Numbered from the stretch's first letter, positions 1-9,286 are shown. The stretch: DNA of 64,000 bases from Micromonospora haikouensis (GCF_900091595.1 NZ_FMCW01000013.1:1-64000), one strand, 5' to 3'. Program-made: numbers and translations. The notes: a model not told the origin generated them from the letters alone.

Positions 1-1059
1 CGTCTCGACGCCGACGGACCAGGCGATGGTCTCGGCCTCCTGCCGCACGTACGGGTTCAGCGTGCCCACCTGCGGGGCCCCCGTCGTGGTCATGTTCATG
101 CTCGGGATCGTGCCGTCACCGTTGTAGGAGAACTTCTCCACCGCCACCGACCTGGTGAAACCACCACCACCCGGCAACGCACCATTGTGATAGAAGAAAT
201 ACGACCCACCGTTGAAGTCCACGATCCCCGGATGATTGGTGAAACTACTGCCCTGCCGCGGCATCACCGTCCCCCGGTACGTCCACGGCCCCGTCGGACC
301 CGGCGCCGTCGAATACGCGATGAACTCACCACAACACTCCGCCGCGAAGATGTTGTAGTAGACACCGTTGCGCTTGTACACCCACGGCGCCTCCTCATAC
401 AACGTCGGACGACTCGCGTTGCCGTTACGCGTGCCGAACCCGGCCGTGGTCAACGGGATCTTCGTCGGGCTCCCCGAGTAGGAGATCATGTCCTGGTTCA
501 ACTTCACGTACCACAGGTTCGGGTTACCCCAGTACAGGTACGCCTGCCCGTCGTCGTCGATCATCACGTTCGGATCGATCTCACCATTACCCAGCAACGG
601 ACGACCGATCGCGTCACGGAACGGCCCCGTCGGACTGTCGGCCACCCCGACACCGATCACCATCCCGCCACCACGCTGCTTCACCGGCACATACCAGTAG
701 AACTTCCCGTTACGCGCCGCCACATGACCCGCCCACGCATCCGACTCCGCCCACGCGAACGTCGCCAGACTCATCGGCGAACCATGATCAGTCCAGTTCA
801 CCATGTCAGCCGACGAGAACACCCGCCAGTCCTTCATCGTGAAGTACGTCGACCCGTCCTCGTCATGCCCGGTGTACAGATACACCCGACCGTTGTGCAC
901 CAACGGCGCAGGATCCGCCGTATAGATCGTCTGCACGATCGGGTTGTCCGCGTGGGCCGGGCTCCCCGGCAGCAGCGTCGCGATCAGGAACAGGCTCACG
1001 AGCCAGGCGCCGGCGCGTCTGATCCGGGCCCTGGTCGCGGGCGGGCTTGCGACTGTCAT
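1..1059 (-). CDS. Secreted GH43 arabinosidase/xylosidase, 3' end beyond the window
   Basis: The first 353 residues are visible and the frame is still open at the left edge. Residues 1-35 form a signal peptide ending near AHA. The catalytic five-bladed beta-propeller of GH43 follows: TADP gives the general-base Asp, EIDPNV the pKa-tuning Asp, and YEEAPWVYK the general-acid Glu. The last visible residues (RQEAETIAWSVGVET) are how CBM6-type modules begin, so a sugar-binding domain probably lies outside the window. The start was chosen because AGGAG sits 6 nt from this ATG and abuts the upstream one. It begins 41 bp after the stop of the next GH43 gene, so the two are probably co-transcribed. The catalytic part uses NNG/NNT codons (GCG, ACG, GGT, CAT), unlike the NNC-rich neighbours. 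The exact substrate (arabinan or arabinoxylan) is not decided. Confidence 0.88.
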   Translation of the reverse strand, partial: MTVASPPATRARIRRAGAWLVSLFLIATLLPGSPAHADNPIVQTIYTADPAPLVHNGRVYLYTGHDEDGSTYFTMKDWRVFSSADMVNWTDHGSPMSLATFAWAESDAWAGHVAARNGKFYWYVPVKQRGGGMVIGVGVADSPTGPFRDAIGRPLLGNGEIDPNVMIDDDGQAYLYWGNPNLWYVKLNQDMISYSGSPTKIPLTTAGFGTRNGNASRPTLYEEAPWVYKRNGVYYNIFAAECCGEFIAYSTAPGPTGPWTYRGTVMPRQGSSFTNHPGIVDFNGGSYFFYHNGALPGGGGFTRSVAVEKFSYNGDGTIPSMNMTTTGAPQVGTLNPYVRQEAETIAWSVGVET

Positions 1060-1099
1060 CGTCATCTCCTGGTGGTGGTGTGCGGGGCCGGCGACGCGG

Positions 1100-2530
1100 T
1101 CAGTAGCCGACCCGGAAGGTCGCGTTCTCCCGCTCCGTGGCGGTGGTGATCTCATGGATGTAGAGCTGGTTGCTCTGCTGCCGCAGGTACCTGGTGGGGA
1201 AGTTGTAGGAGCGGAACGACGACCAGCCCGAGTTGGCCAGGCCGGCGACCCGGTAGAAGGTCGCGTCGGCGCGGAAGATCGCGCTGTTGTCGTTGGCCGC
1301 GAGCACCATGCTGTAGTTGGAGTGCCGCAGGTACCGTCCGGGCTGGTTCACCGACTCGAACGACACCCCGGCCGGGTCCGCGAGCCCCGGCACGAGCCGC
1401 CACTGCGAATCCTGGTACGGGTCGAACGGCATCGCGTCGACGCGGCCGACGCCGTTGGCGTGGCGGACGTACGACCCGGGGTTGGTCCAGGACTTGATGC
1501 GGTTCCACTGGGTGGTGCCGCCGTAACGGTTGAGCAGGTTCGTGCGGTCGGTGGCGCTGATCGGGTGGATCGAGTTGTGCTTGGCGTTGAGCGGGGGCGT
1601 GTAGTTGCGCTGGTTGACCGCCGTCCAGGTGCCCGCGACGATGTCGCCCTGCCAGGCGAGGAACACGCTGTTCGGGCAGAACGTGTCGCCCCACAGCCAC
1701 CACGTCGACGAGGTCAGCGACTTGACCACCGTGGGCGCCTCGATGCAGCCGCCGCCGGTGCCGTTGGTGTAGCGGACGAAGCTGCCCGGGTTGAGCGACG
1801 TCGACCGGGCGCCGTACAGGGTGGAGGGCGAGTTGCTCTTGTAGTAGAGGTAGTTCATGCCGTTGACGCCGGTGACGACGTGCGAGTCGATGACACCGCT
1901 CGGGCCGCCGTCGAAGAGGACGACGGGCGAGGTGACGTTGGTGAAGTTGCTCGTGTACACGACCATGATCACCGAGTAGGTATAGCCGGCCGGGACGGTC
2001 GAGTAGGTGATCGCGTACTGGTTGCGGGACGCGTCCCAGTAGATCGACGGGGCCCAGGTGAACGAGCCCGGGTTCGGCCAGTTGATGTTGAGCAGGCGGT
2101 CCGCCGACCAGTTCACCAGGTCGGGCGAGGTCCAGATGTGGATGTTCGGGTTCGGGGCCCAGAAGTTGCCGCCGACCGGGATGTCGGTGGCCGCCAGCAC
2201 CCAGGTGCCGTCGTTGAGCCGGAACAGGAACGGGTCGCGGATCCCCCGGGTGCCGGCCGTCGGCGTCAGGATCGCCTCGTTGTTGTTGAGCGGCGTCCAC
2301 TCCAACGCGTCGGAGCTGACCGCCAGGTGCACGCTGTTGACGTTGCCGGCACCGCTGACGGACTCCTTGAAGTACGCCATCACGTAGGCGGAGTCGGCGG
2401 CCATCGCGGGCGCGGGGGCGAGGACCACCGCGGCGAGGGCGGCCAGCAGCGTGGTCACCACCGTCAGCACCGCGGCGCGTAGTGACCTCGATCGTCTTCT
2501 CGATCGTCGCGCGACAGCCTTGTCGGGCAT
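1100..2530 (-). CDS. Secreted GH43-like hydrolase with C-terminal AbfB (CBM42) domain
   Basis: The protein is 476 aa. An Arg-rich n-region and a hydrophobic stretch ending PAPAMAA form an export signal (residues 1-45). The catalytic module has GIRDPFLF, GVIDSHVV and CIEAPTVV, which match the GH43-clan Asp/Asp/Glu triad. From about residue 325 the chain has the alpha-L-arabinofuranosidase B fold signature (SFESVNQPGRYLRHSN, FRADATF, SFRSYNFPTRYLR), an arabinose-side-chain binding module. GAGGAG lies 7 nt before the chosen ATG. The upstream promoter carries a LacI-type operator (2784-2797). It is a clear paralogue of the gene at 17977-19368, sharing the same module order. It probably removes arabinofuranosyl side chains outside the cell; the activity is inferred from family. 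Confidence 0.85.
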   Translation of the reverse strand: MPDKAVARRSRRRSRSLRAAVLTVVTTLLAALAAVVLAPAPAMAADSAYVMAYFKESVSGAGNVNSVHLAVSSDALEWTPLNNNEAILTPTAGTRGIRDPFLFRLNDGTWVLAATDIPVGGNFWAPNPNIHIWTSPDLVNWSADRLLNINWPNPGSFTWAPSIYWDASRNQYAITYSTVPAGYTYSVIMVVYTSNFTNVTSPVVLFDGGPSGVIDSHVVTGVNGMNYLYYKSNSPSTLYGARSTSLNPGSFVRYTNGTGGGCIEAPTVVKSLTSSTWWLWGDTFCPNSVFLAWQGDIVAGTWTAVNQRNYTPPLNAKHNSIHPISATDRTNLLNRYGGTTQWNRIKSWTNPGSYVRHANGVGRVDAMPFDPYQDSQWRLVPGLADPAGVSFESVNQPGRYLRHSNYSMVLAANDNSAIFRADATFYRVAGLANSGWSSFRSYNFPTRYLRQQSNQLYIHEITTATERENATFRVGY

Positions 2531-2781
2531 CAGGCATCTCCTCTCGGGACGGGTTTCCGCGGCTCGACGGGCCAGCGGATTCGACGGGGGCGGCGGGATG
2601 GGTGCGACCGGACGGGGGCAACGTGCGGGCCTGTCGGCGTGGTGCCCCCGCGCCGACCCACCGCACCAGCGCCGGAGGGCAGCCCGGCGCACGGAATGTG
2701 AACGTTCTCAGCAGGGTTTCGACCCCTCCGGACAGCTCCCTGCAGCGACCGGAGGGGTCGCGCGCCGGCCGGCGTTTCACA

Positions 2782-2811
2782 ACTGTGAGCGATAACATAG
2801 CCGCTCGTCAA
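2782..2811 (-). promoter_or_regulatory. Promoter of the GH43-AbfB/GH43 operon
   Basis: The minus strand shows TTGACG, 18 nt, CACAGT, with the operator inside the spacer. The same layout recurs upstream of the genes at 15859 and 17519. The -10 box is assigned only from this conservation. The predicted leader is about 245 nt. Confidence 0.55.
2784..2797 (-). promoter_or_regulatory. LacI-family operator 1, TGTGAGCGATAACA
   Basis: This near-palindrome matches sites at 2919, 15913, 15941, 17711 and 17839 (consensus TGTTATCGATAACA). Read on the minus strand it lies between TTGACG (2806-2811) and CACAGT (2782-2787), an 18-bp spacer, so a bound repressor would block the promoter of the GH43-AbfB/GH43 pair. 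Confidence 0.72.
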
Positions 2812-2918
2812 GATTTAACGGCGCAGATGCCAGGCGGAAACCCCGCCGTCCCCACGGCGCGCCTGCCTGCGCCCCGAGGTCAGGGCCCGGCGGGCAAGCC
2901 TCGCCCCCGACGCCGCGA

Positions 2919-2932
2919 TGTTATCGCTAACA
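2919..2932. promoter_or_regulatory. LacI-family operator 2, TGTTATCGCTAACA
   Basis: This near-perfect dyad of the same family as the other sites lies 122 bp from operator 1 and about 350 bp upstream of the fucosidase start. It could serve looping repression with operator 1 or a second promoter. Confidence 0.65.
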
Positions 2933-3188
2933 CACGGCGCGGCAGGCAGCTCGCTTCCCGGGACGCCCGCGCGAGGGGGCTGCGCCACCCCTCGCGAAGT
3001 CGGGACGATCGGGGTGAAGATGAGAGCCCTCGATGTTAACGTTCATACGATGTCTCGCAGAGCGAGACCGACGCCCCGCCGCCTCGACACAGGCGCTGCG
3101 GGCATTGATCTGATGTCTGCCTGACGCCCGGCCCGCTGCCCATCCAGGCACGCACGGCAAGAGCAGCCCACGCAGCCGTCGATGAGCA

Positions 3189-3219
3189 TTGACGTTACGC
3201 ATCGGAAACCTTTAACGTC
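3189..3219 (+). promoter_or_regulatory. Probable promoter/operator of the fucose operon
   Basis: TTGACG (3189-3194) and TAACGT (3213-3218), 18 nt apart, fit an actinobacterial vegetative promoter. Overlapping it is an exact inverted repeat, GACGTTA (3191-3197) and TAACGTC (3213-3219), which differs from the LacI-type operators. The fucosidase ATG follows 67 bp downstream. Confidence 0.45.
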
Positions 3220-3285
3220 TGACGTCTCGGCCGTGAGACAGGCCGCCACACCACCACCGCCCACTCCGCCTCTGGAGGGAGCTCC

Positions 3286-5541
3286 ATGTCCCGTCCCTCG
3301 ATCTCCCGACGTTCGCTGCTGGCCGCACTGGGTGTTACCGGCGCCGCCGCCGCCACCGGCGGCCTGATCCGTCCCTTCCCCGCCTCCGCCGCCATCCCCG
3401 GCCCCACCAGCTACTCCGAGTCGTGGGCCTCGGTCGGCCAGCACCCGGCCGCGGCCGAGTGGTTCCAGGACGCCAAGTTCGGCATCTACTACCACTGGGG
3501 CGTCTTCAGCGTCCCCGCGTTCGCCAACGAGTGGTACCCGCGCAACATGTACAACAACGGCTCCGGCGAGAACAACCACCACAAGAGCGTCTACGGCGAC
3601 CCGTCGGTGTGGCCGTACCACAACTTCATCAACGGAGCCAACGACAGGTCCGGCCGGTTCGTCCAGTTCGCCCCCAAGCTGAGGTCCGCGGGCGGCAACT
3701 TCGACCCGAACGAGTGGGCCCAGCTGTTCGTCGACGCCGGGGCGAAGTTCGCCGGCCCCGTCGCCGAGCACCACGACGGCTTCTCCATGTGGAACAGCCA
3801 GGTCAACGAGTGGAACTCCGTCGCCAAGGGACCCCGCCTCAACCTGCTGAAGCTGCACACCGACGCGATCCGGGCCCGCGGCCTCAAGGTCCTCGTCGCC
3901 ATGCACCACGCGTTCAACTTCACCGGCTTCTACCAGTGGGCGCCGCAGCAGTCCGACGCGAGCCTGCGCAAGCTCTACGGCCAGCTGGGCACGGCCGCCG
4001 AGGAGCAGCTCTGGTACGACAAGCTCCGCGAAATCATCGACCAGTCCCAGCCGGACATCATCTGGCAGGACTTCGACCTGGCCCGCATCAGCGAGGCGCA
4101 GCGGCTGAAGTTCCTGGCGTACTACTACAACCGGGCCGTCGCGTGGGACAAGGAGGTCATCGCCACCTACAAGGACGGCCTGGAGCGTGGCGGCGCGGTC
4201 TTCGACTACGAGCGCGGCGGACCGGCCGCCCTGCGTGACCCCTACTGGCTGACCGACGACAGCATCAGCAGCTCGAGCTGGTGCTACACCACGGGGATCG
4301 GCTACTACACGCTCAACCAGATGCTGCACTCGCTGATCGACCGGGTCAGCAAGAACGGCAACATGGTGCTCAACATCGCGCCGATGGCCGACGGCACGAT
4401 CCCGTCCGGGCAGCAGACGATCCTGCGCGGCATCGGCGACTACCTGCGCCGCTTCGGCGAGTCCGTCTACTCCACCCGGGCCTGGACGACGTACGGCGAG
4501 GGCCCCACCCAGATGGGCGGCGGTTCCTTCACCGAGCCGCGCGCGGGCACCCCCCAGGACATCCGGTTCACCCGCAGCAAGGACAACCGCGTGCTGTACG
4601 CGACGATCCTCGGCTGGCCGGGCAGCTCCGTCAACATCACCACGCTCTCGTCCAGCCGGATCAACCTCAGCTCGCTGGCCGGCGTGCAGCTGCTCGACAC
4701 CACCGCCGGCAGCTACGTCAACCTGCCCACCCGCACCCAGGACGCCAACGGGCTGCGGATCACCCTGCCGTCGGCGAGCGCGCCGTTCAGCGCGCCCGCG
4801 TACGTGGTGAAGCTGACCTTCAACGGGACGATCCCGACCCCCGGTGGTGGGCCCACCACCTCCGCGCCGGTCGGCGTCTACGCCAACGTCAACTACGACA
4901 GCGGCGTCAACCTGTCGGTCGGCAGCTACACGGCCGCGCAGCTGCAGTCCGCCGGCATCGGGCTGCGGGCCATCTCGTCGGTCCGGGTCACCGCCGGCCA
5001 CCAGCTCGTCGGGTACGCCAACGACAATTTCTCCGGCACCAGCTGGACGTTCACCGCCGACAACGCCGACCTGCGCAACACCGGCAACAACGACGCCATC
5101 GCCTCGCTGCGGGTCACCTTCAACCCGGCGACGTACCAGCGGATCGTCAACGTGACCAACGGCCTGGCGCTGGACAGCGGCGGCAACGTCGCCTCCGGCT
5201 CGCCGCTGAAGCAGTGGACCTGGGACAGCAACGCCAACCTGCAGTGGCAGATCGTCGACCTGGGCACCGGCTACTACCGGATCGTCAACCGCACCAACGG
5301 CATGGTCGTCGACGGCTTCGGCCTCACCAGCAACGGGGCCGCGGCGCAGCAGGCGGCGTGGAACGGCGGCAACAGCCAGCAGTGGCAGATCACCGACCAG
5401 GGCAACCGGCGGTACCGGATCGCCAACCGGGCGACCGGGCTGGTGCTCGACGGCGGCGGCCAGGTCGCCTCCGGCTCGCAGGTCAAGCAGTGGACCTGGG
5501 ACGGCAACACCAACCTGCTCTGGACCATCACCACCGCCTGA
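3286..5541 (+). CDS. Tat-exported GH29 alpha-L-fucosidase with lectin-like C-terminus
   Basis: The protein is 751 aa and releases L-fucose from glycans outside the cell. Residues 1-36 are a Tat signal (RRSLLAALG). The GH29 barrel follows (YYHWGVFS, EHHDGFSMW, KNGNMVLNIAP). PDIIWQDFD places the probable catalytic nucleophile at Asp262. After a beta-sandwich region and a GGGPTTSAP linker comes a beta/gamma-crystallin-like segment (about 525-615), then a RICIN/CBM13-type lectin with repeated QW-type blades to the end. A GGAGG site precedes the ATG. It is the first gene of the operon that imports and oxidises fucose, which supports the assignment. Confidence 0.92.
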   Translation: MSRPSISRRSLLAALGVTGAAAATGGLIRPFPASAAIPGPTSYSESWASVGQHPAAAEWFQDAKFGIYYHWGVFSVPAFANEWYPRNMYNNGSGENNHHKSVYGDPSVWPYHNFINGANDRSGRFVQFAPKLRSAGGNFDPNEWAQLFVDAGAKFAGPVAEHHDGFSMWNSQVNEWNSVAKGPRLNLLKLHTDAIRARGLKVLVAMHHAFNFTGFYQWAPQQSDASLRKLYGQLGTAAEEQLWYDKLREIIDQSQPDIIWQDFDLARISEAQRLKFLAYYYNRAVAWDKEVIATYKDGLERGGAVFDYERGGPAALRDPYWLTDDSISSSSWCYTTGIGYYTLNQMLHSLIDRVSKNGNMVLNIAPMADGTIPSGQQTILRGIGDYLRRFGESVYSTRAWTTYGEGPTQMGGGSFTEPRAGTPQDIRFTRSKDNRVLYATILGWPGSSVNITTLSSSRINLSSLAGVQLLDTTAGSYVNLPTRTQDANGLRITLPSASAPFSAPAYVVKLTFNGTIPTPGGGPTTSAPVGVYANVNYDSGVNLSVGSYTAAQLQSAGIGLRAISSVRVTAGHQLVGYANDNFSGTSWTFTADNADLRNTGNNDAIASLRVTFNPATYQRIVNVTNGLALDSGGNVASGSPLKQWTWDSNANLQWQIVDLGTGYYRIVNRTNGMVVDGFGLTSNGAAAQQAAWNGGNSQQWQITDQGNRRYRIANRATGLVLDGGGQVASGSQVKQWTWDGNTNLLWTITTA

Positions 5542-5641
5542 TCCCCGCAGCGCACCACCCGGCGCGTGTGTCGTCGCGATCCCCACGGGTCGCGGCGGCG
5601 CACGCGCCGGACCCACTCCCCCCAGAGATGGAGAAACCATA

Positions 5642-6712
5642 ATGAACCGGAAAAGCGTGTTGGGCACCGGGCTGACGTTGCTGCTCGGCGCGACGGCCGC
5701 CCTCACCGCCGGCTGCGGCGACCAGGCGGGCGACGGGGCCGCCTCGGGCGGCGGCAAACCGCTCGTCGGGGTCGACTACCCACGCTCGGACACCGACTTC
5801 TGGAACTCGTACATCAAGTACGTGCCGAAGTCCGCCGAGGAGCTGGGCGTCGAAGTGAAGACCACCAACTCGCAGAACGACGTCGCGAACCTCATCTCGA
5901 ACGCACAGACCTTCATGAGCCAGGGCGTCAAGGGGGTGGTGATGGCCCCGCAGGACACCGCCGCCATCGCGCCGACCCTGGCCCAGCTGGAGAGCCGCAA
6001 GATCCCGGTGGTCACCATCGACACCCGGCCCGACACCGGCAAGGTGTTCATGGTGGTGCGCGCCGACAACCGCGCCTACGGCACCAAGGCGTGCCAGTTC
6101 CTCGGCACCAAGCTCGGCGGCAAGGGCAAGGTCGTCATGCTCCAGGGCGGCCTGGACTCGATCAACGGCCGGGACCGCACCGAGGCGTTCAACGAGTGCA
6201 TGGGCAAGGAGTTCCCCGGCATCAAGGTGTTCGGCGAGGCCACCGACTGGAAGGCCGACGTGGCGGCGTCGAAGCTGCAGACCCGCTTCGCGTCGGACCC
6301 GGACATCAAGGGCATCTACATGCAGTCCTCGTTCGCGCTGTCGGGCACGCTGCAGATCCTCAAGCAGCGGGGCCTGCAGGTGCCGCCGACCGACCCCAAG
6401 CACGTCTTCGTGGTCTCCAACGACGGCATCCCCGAGGAGCTGAAGAACATCGGCGACGGCCTGATCGACGCCACCGTCAGCCAGCCCGCCGACCTGTACG
6501 CCAAGTACGGGCTGGAGTACGCCAAGGCGGCGATCGAGGGCAAGACGTTCCAGCCGGGCCCCACCGAGCACGGCAGCACCATCATCCAGGTGCGCGACGG
6601 CCTGCTGGAGGACCAGCTCCCCGCGCCGCTGGTGACGCTGGACGGCGCGCCGGTCGCGGGCCAGCCCACCCTGAAGTTCGACGACGCGTCGCTGTGGGGC
6701 CGTAACGCATGA
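5642..6712 (+). CDS. ABC sugar-binding lipoprotein (ribose/fucose-type, PBP1 fold)
   Basis: The protein is 356 aa. A lipoprotein signal ends in the lipobox LTAGC, lipidating Cys25. The mature part is a periplasmic-binding-protein type 1 fold of the RbsB kind (VGVDYPRSDTDFW at the start; PVVTIDTRPDT in the middle; FVVSNDGIPEEL as the hinge-side sugar contact). GGAG stands 8 nt before the ATG. The stop overlaps the ATPase start by 4 bp (ATGA). Position between the fucosidase and the fucose-oxidation genes makes L-fucose or a fucoside the likely ligand; this is inferred from context. Confidence 0.88.
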   Translation: MNRKSVLGTGLTLLLGATAALTAGCGDQAGDGAASGGGKPLVGVDYPRSDTDFWNSYIKYVPKSAEELGVEVKTTNSQNDVANLISNAQTFMSQGVKGVVMAPQDTAAIAPTLAQLESRKIPVVTIDTRPDTGKVFMVVRADNRAYGTKACQFLGTKLGGKGKVVMLQGGLDSINGRDRTEAFNECMGKEFPGIKVFGEATDWKADVAASKLQTRFASDPDIKGIYMQSSFALSGTLQILKQRGLQVPPTDPKHVFVVSNDGIPEELKNIGDGLIDATVSQPADLYAKYGLEYAKAAIEGKTFQPGPTEHGSTIIQVRDGLLEDQLPAPLVTLDGAPVAGQPTLKFDDASLWGRNA

Positions 6713-8250
6713 GTGCCGCCCCGCACCGCCCCGGCGACGGGCTGGCCGACGACGGCCAGCCCGTCGTCGAGGCCGTGAACATCACCAAGCGCTTCGGGTC
6801 CACGCTCGCCCTGTCGGAGGCAGGCATCCTGGTCCGCCGGGGTGAGACGCACGCCCTGGTGGGACGCAACGGCGCCGGCAAGTCGACGCTGGTGAGCATC
6901 CTCACCGGGTTGCAGGCCGCCGACGCCGGCGCGGTGGCCTTCGACGGGCGTCCGGCGCCGCCCCTGGGCGACCGCGACGCCTGGCGGCAGCGGGTCGCAT
7001 GCGTCTACCAGAAGTCGACGATCATCCCCACCCTCACCGTGGCGGAGAACCTGTTCCTCAACCGGCACGCGCGGGGGCGCAGCGGACTGATCCGCTGGTC
7101 GAGCCTGCGGCGGGAGGCGGAGCAGCTGCTGGCGACGTGGTCGGTCGACGTCGACGTACGCCAGCCGGCCTCGACGCTCTCGGTCGAGCAGCGGCAGTTC
7201 GTGGAGATCGCCCGCGCCCTGTCCTTCGGTGCCCGGTTCATCATCCTCGACGAGCCGACCGCCCAGCTCGACGCCGCGGGCATCAACCGGTTGTTCACCC
7301 GGATCCGGGACCTGCGGGCGCACGGGGTGACGTTCCTGTTCATCAGCCACCACCTCCAGGAGATCTACGAACTCTGCGACCGGGTGACGGTCTTCCGCGA
7401 CGCCCGGCACGTCGTCACCGCGGACGTGGCCGAGTTGAGCAAGCAGGCGCTGGTCGCCGCGATGACCGGCGAGGACGTGACGATGCCGGAGGCGGACCAT
7501 CGTCCCCTGCCGTCCGACGCGCCGGTGCTGCTGTCGGTGCGCGACCTGGTCACCTCGTCCGGCGCCGAGTTCTCGCTGGAGGCCAGGGCGGGCGAGGTCG
7601 TCGGCATCGCCGGTGGCGGCGGCAGCGGCAAGGTCGAGGTCGCCGAGGCGATAGTCGGTCTGGCCCGCCCGGCGGGCGGGACGGTAGCCGTCGGCGGCCG
7701 GGCGCTGCGTCCCGGCAGTGTGCCCGACGCGATCGACGCGGGCGTGGGGCTGGTGCCGCAGGACCGGCACCGGGAGGGACTCGTGGCGTCGATGTCCATC
7801 GCGGAGAACGTCACGATGACCGTGCCGCACCGCGTCGGGCGCTACGGACTCATCTCGTCGGCCCGGCGCGACGCCCTGGCCCGGGACACGATCGCCGACC
7901 TGGCGATCAAGGCGTCCGGGCCGCACGTGCCGGCCTCCGACCTGTCCGGCGGCAACCAGCAGAAGGTCGTCATGGGCCGGGCCCTGGCCAGCGATCCGCG
8001 GGTGCTGGTCCTCATCACGCCGACCGCCGGGGTCGACGTGCGGTCCAAGCAGACCCTCCTCGGCGTCGTCGAGGACGTGCGCAGCCGGGGCACCACCGTG
8101 CTAGTGGTCTCCGACGAGCTCGACGACCTGCGGATCTGCGACCGCGTGCTGGTGATGTTCCAGGGCCGGGTCGTCGGCGAGATGGCCCACGGCTGGAGCG
8201 ACAACGATCTGGTAGCCGCCATGGAAGGGGTGGACCTCCACCATGTCTGA
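6709..8250 (+). CDS. Sugar ABC transporter ATPase, duplicated-domain RbsA/MglA type
   Basis: The protein is 513 aa, the normal length for a fused pair of nucleotide-binding domains. The N-terminal half has a full Walker A (GRNGAGKST) and Walker B (FIILDEPT) with a LSVEQRQ signature. The C-terminal half has a degenerate P-loop (GGGGSGKVE lacks the Ser/Thr after Lys), a LSGGNQQK signature and VLITPTAGVD in place of a Glu-containing Walker B. One functional site per polypeptide is typical of this subfamily. It overlaps the binding protein by 4 bp and the permease by 8 bp, so the three are translationally coupled. Confidence 0.93.
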   Translation: MSAAPHRPGDGLADDGQPVVEAVNITKRFGSTLALSEAGILVRRGETHALVGRNGAGKSTLVSILTGLQAADAGAVAFDGRPAPPLGDRDAWRQRVACVYQKSTIIPTLTVAENLFLNRHARGRSGLIRWSSLRREAEQLLATWSVDVDVRQPASTLSVEQRQFVEIARALSFGARFIILDEPTAQLDAAGINRLFTRIRDLRAHGVTFLFISHHLQEIYELCDRVTVFRDARHVVTADVAELSKQALVAAMTGEDVTMPEADHRPLPSDAPVLLSVRDLVTSSGAEFSLEARAGEVVGIAGGGGSGKVEVAEAIVGLARPAGGTVAVGGRALRPGSVPDAIDAGVGLVPQDRHREGLVASMSIAENVTMTVPHRVGRYGLISSARRDALARDTIADLAIKASGPHVPASDLSGGNQQKVVMGRALASDPRVLVLITPTAGVDVRSKQTLLGVVEDVRSRGTTVLVVSDELDDLRICDRVLVMFQGRVVGEMAHGWSDNDLVAAMEGVDLHHV

Positions 8251-9283
8251 CACGCTGTCCACCACCAAGAAGCCGTCCCCGGCGCCCCCACCGTCGGCCG
8301 CGCCGTCGTCGCGGAGCCTGGCCATCGCCCGGCTGCGTGACCTGGCCCTGGTGCCGGCGATCATCGCGGTCGCGATCGTCGGGTCGATCGTCAATCCGGT
8401 CTTCCTCAGCTCCGACAACATCATCAACGTGCTGCAGAGCATGTCGGAGATCGCCATCCTGGTCCTCGCGCAGACCATCGTGCTGATCACCGGCAAGATG
8501 GACCTGTCGCTGGAGTCCACGTTCGGCCTGGCGCCCGGCATCGCCGCCTGGCTGATCGTGGACCCCGCGCTCACCCGGGGCCTCGGGCTCGGCGTGCTGC
8601 CGGACGGCTGGGCGATCCCGGTGGTCCTGCTCGTCGGCGCCCTCGTCGGCGCGTTCAACGGGCTGCTCATCGTCCGGTTCGGCCTCAACGGCTTCATCGT
8701 GACGCTGGGCATGCTGATCATCCTGCGTGGGCTGCTCACCGGCATCTCCGGCGGGCAGACCTTCTTCGCGCTACCCGAGTCGATGACGTACCTGGGCTCC
8801 GCGAGCTGGTTCGGGGTGCCGGCCTCGATCTGGGTGTCGCTGCTGCTGTTCGCGGCCGGGGTCGTCGTCCTGGGTCACACCCGTGCCGGCCGGGCGCTCT
8901 ACGCGATCGGCGGCAACGAGGACGCGGCCCGCGCGGCGGGCATCCGCACCGACCGGGTGCTGTGGATCGCACTCATCGTGGCCAGCGTGCTCGCGGCGCT
9001 CGCCGGCCTGCTGATCAGCGGGCGGCTCGCGGCGGTGCCGTCGGCCCAGGGCAGCGGCGCGATCTTCCAGGTCTTCGCGGCGGCGGTGATCGGCGGCGTC
9101 AGCCTCAACGGCGGCAGGGGCAGCGTGTTCGGCGCCTTCACCGGCGTCCTGCTGCTGTTTATGATCATCAATGTGTTGACCCTCGCCGGAGTGCCCGCGC
9201 AGTGGACCAACTTCCTCAACGGCGCCGTGATCCTGGTGGCCCTGGTGGTCTCCCGCATCACCGGGGGGAAGGCGCAGACGTGA
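8243..9283 (+). CDS. Sugar ABC transporter permease, RbsC type
   Basis: The protein is 346 aa with a soluble Pro/Ser-rich N-terminus (about 35 aa) followed by eight or more hydrophobic helices. Family landmarks are GNEDAARAAGI (the ATPase-coupling loop) and GGVSLNGGRGSVFGA near the C-terminus. It is the membrane component for the preceding ATPase and lipoprotein. The next gene starts 87 bp later, after a perfect palindrome (9287-9312). Confidence 0.92.
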   Translation: MSDTLSTTKKPSPAPPPSAAPSSRSLAIARLRDLALVPAIIAVAIVGSIVNPVFLSSDNIINVLQSMSEIAILVLAQTIVLITGKMDLSLESTFGLAPGIAAWLIVDPALTRGLGLGVLPDGWAIPVVLLVGALVGAFNGLLIVRFGLNGFIVTLGMLIILRGLLTGISGGQTFFALPESMTYLGSASWFGVPASIWVSLLLFAAGVVVLGHTRAGRALYAIGGNEDAARAAGIRTDRVLWIALIVASVLAALAGLLISGRLAAVPSAQGSGAIFQVFAAAVIGGVSLNGGRGSVFGAFTGVLLLFMIINVLTLAGVPAQWTNFLNGAVILVALVVSRITGGKAQT

Positions 9284-9286
9284 GAC

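Larger units (their letters stand above)
2531..3285. promoter_or_regulatory. Divergent intergenic control region of hydrolase and fucose operons
   Basis: No gene is supported in these 755 bases; open frames here have no protein-like signal. The region holds two LacI-type operators (2784 and 2919), an AT-richer patch with ATGTTAACGTTCAT at 3033-3046, and the likely promoter of the fucosidase operon near 3189-3219. Confidence 0.6.

Noticed and set aside
944-2482. Long rightward open frames over the GH43 genes
   Set aside because: They are Arg/Val/Gly-rich mirror frames produced by high third-position GC; the minus-strand frames have signal peptides, catalytic motifs and ribosome sites.
3043-5757. 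904-aa leftward open frame opposite the fucosidase
   Set aside because: Low-complexity composition with no domain, antisense to a clear GH29 enzyme.
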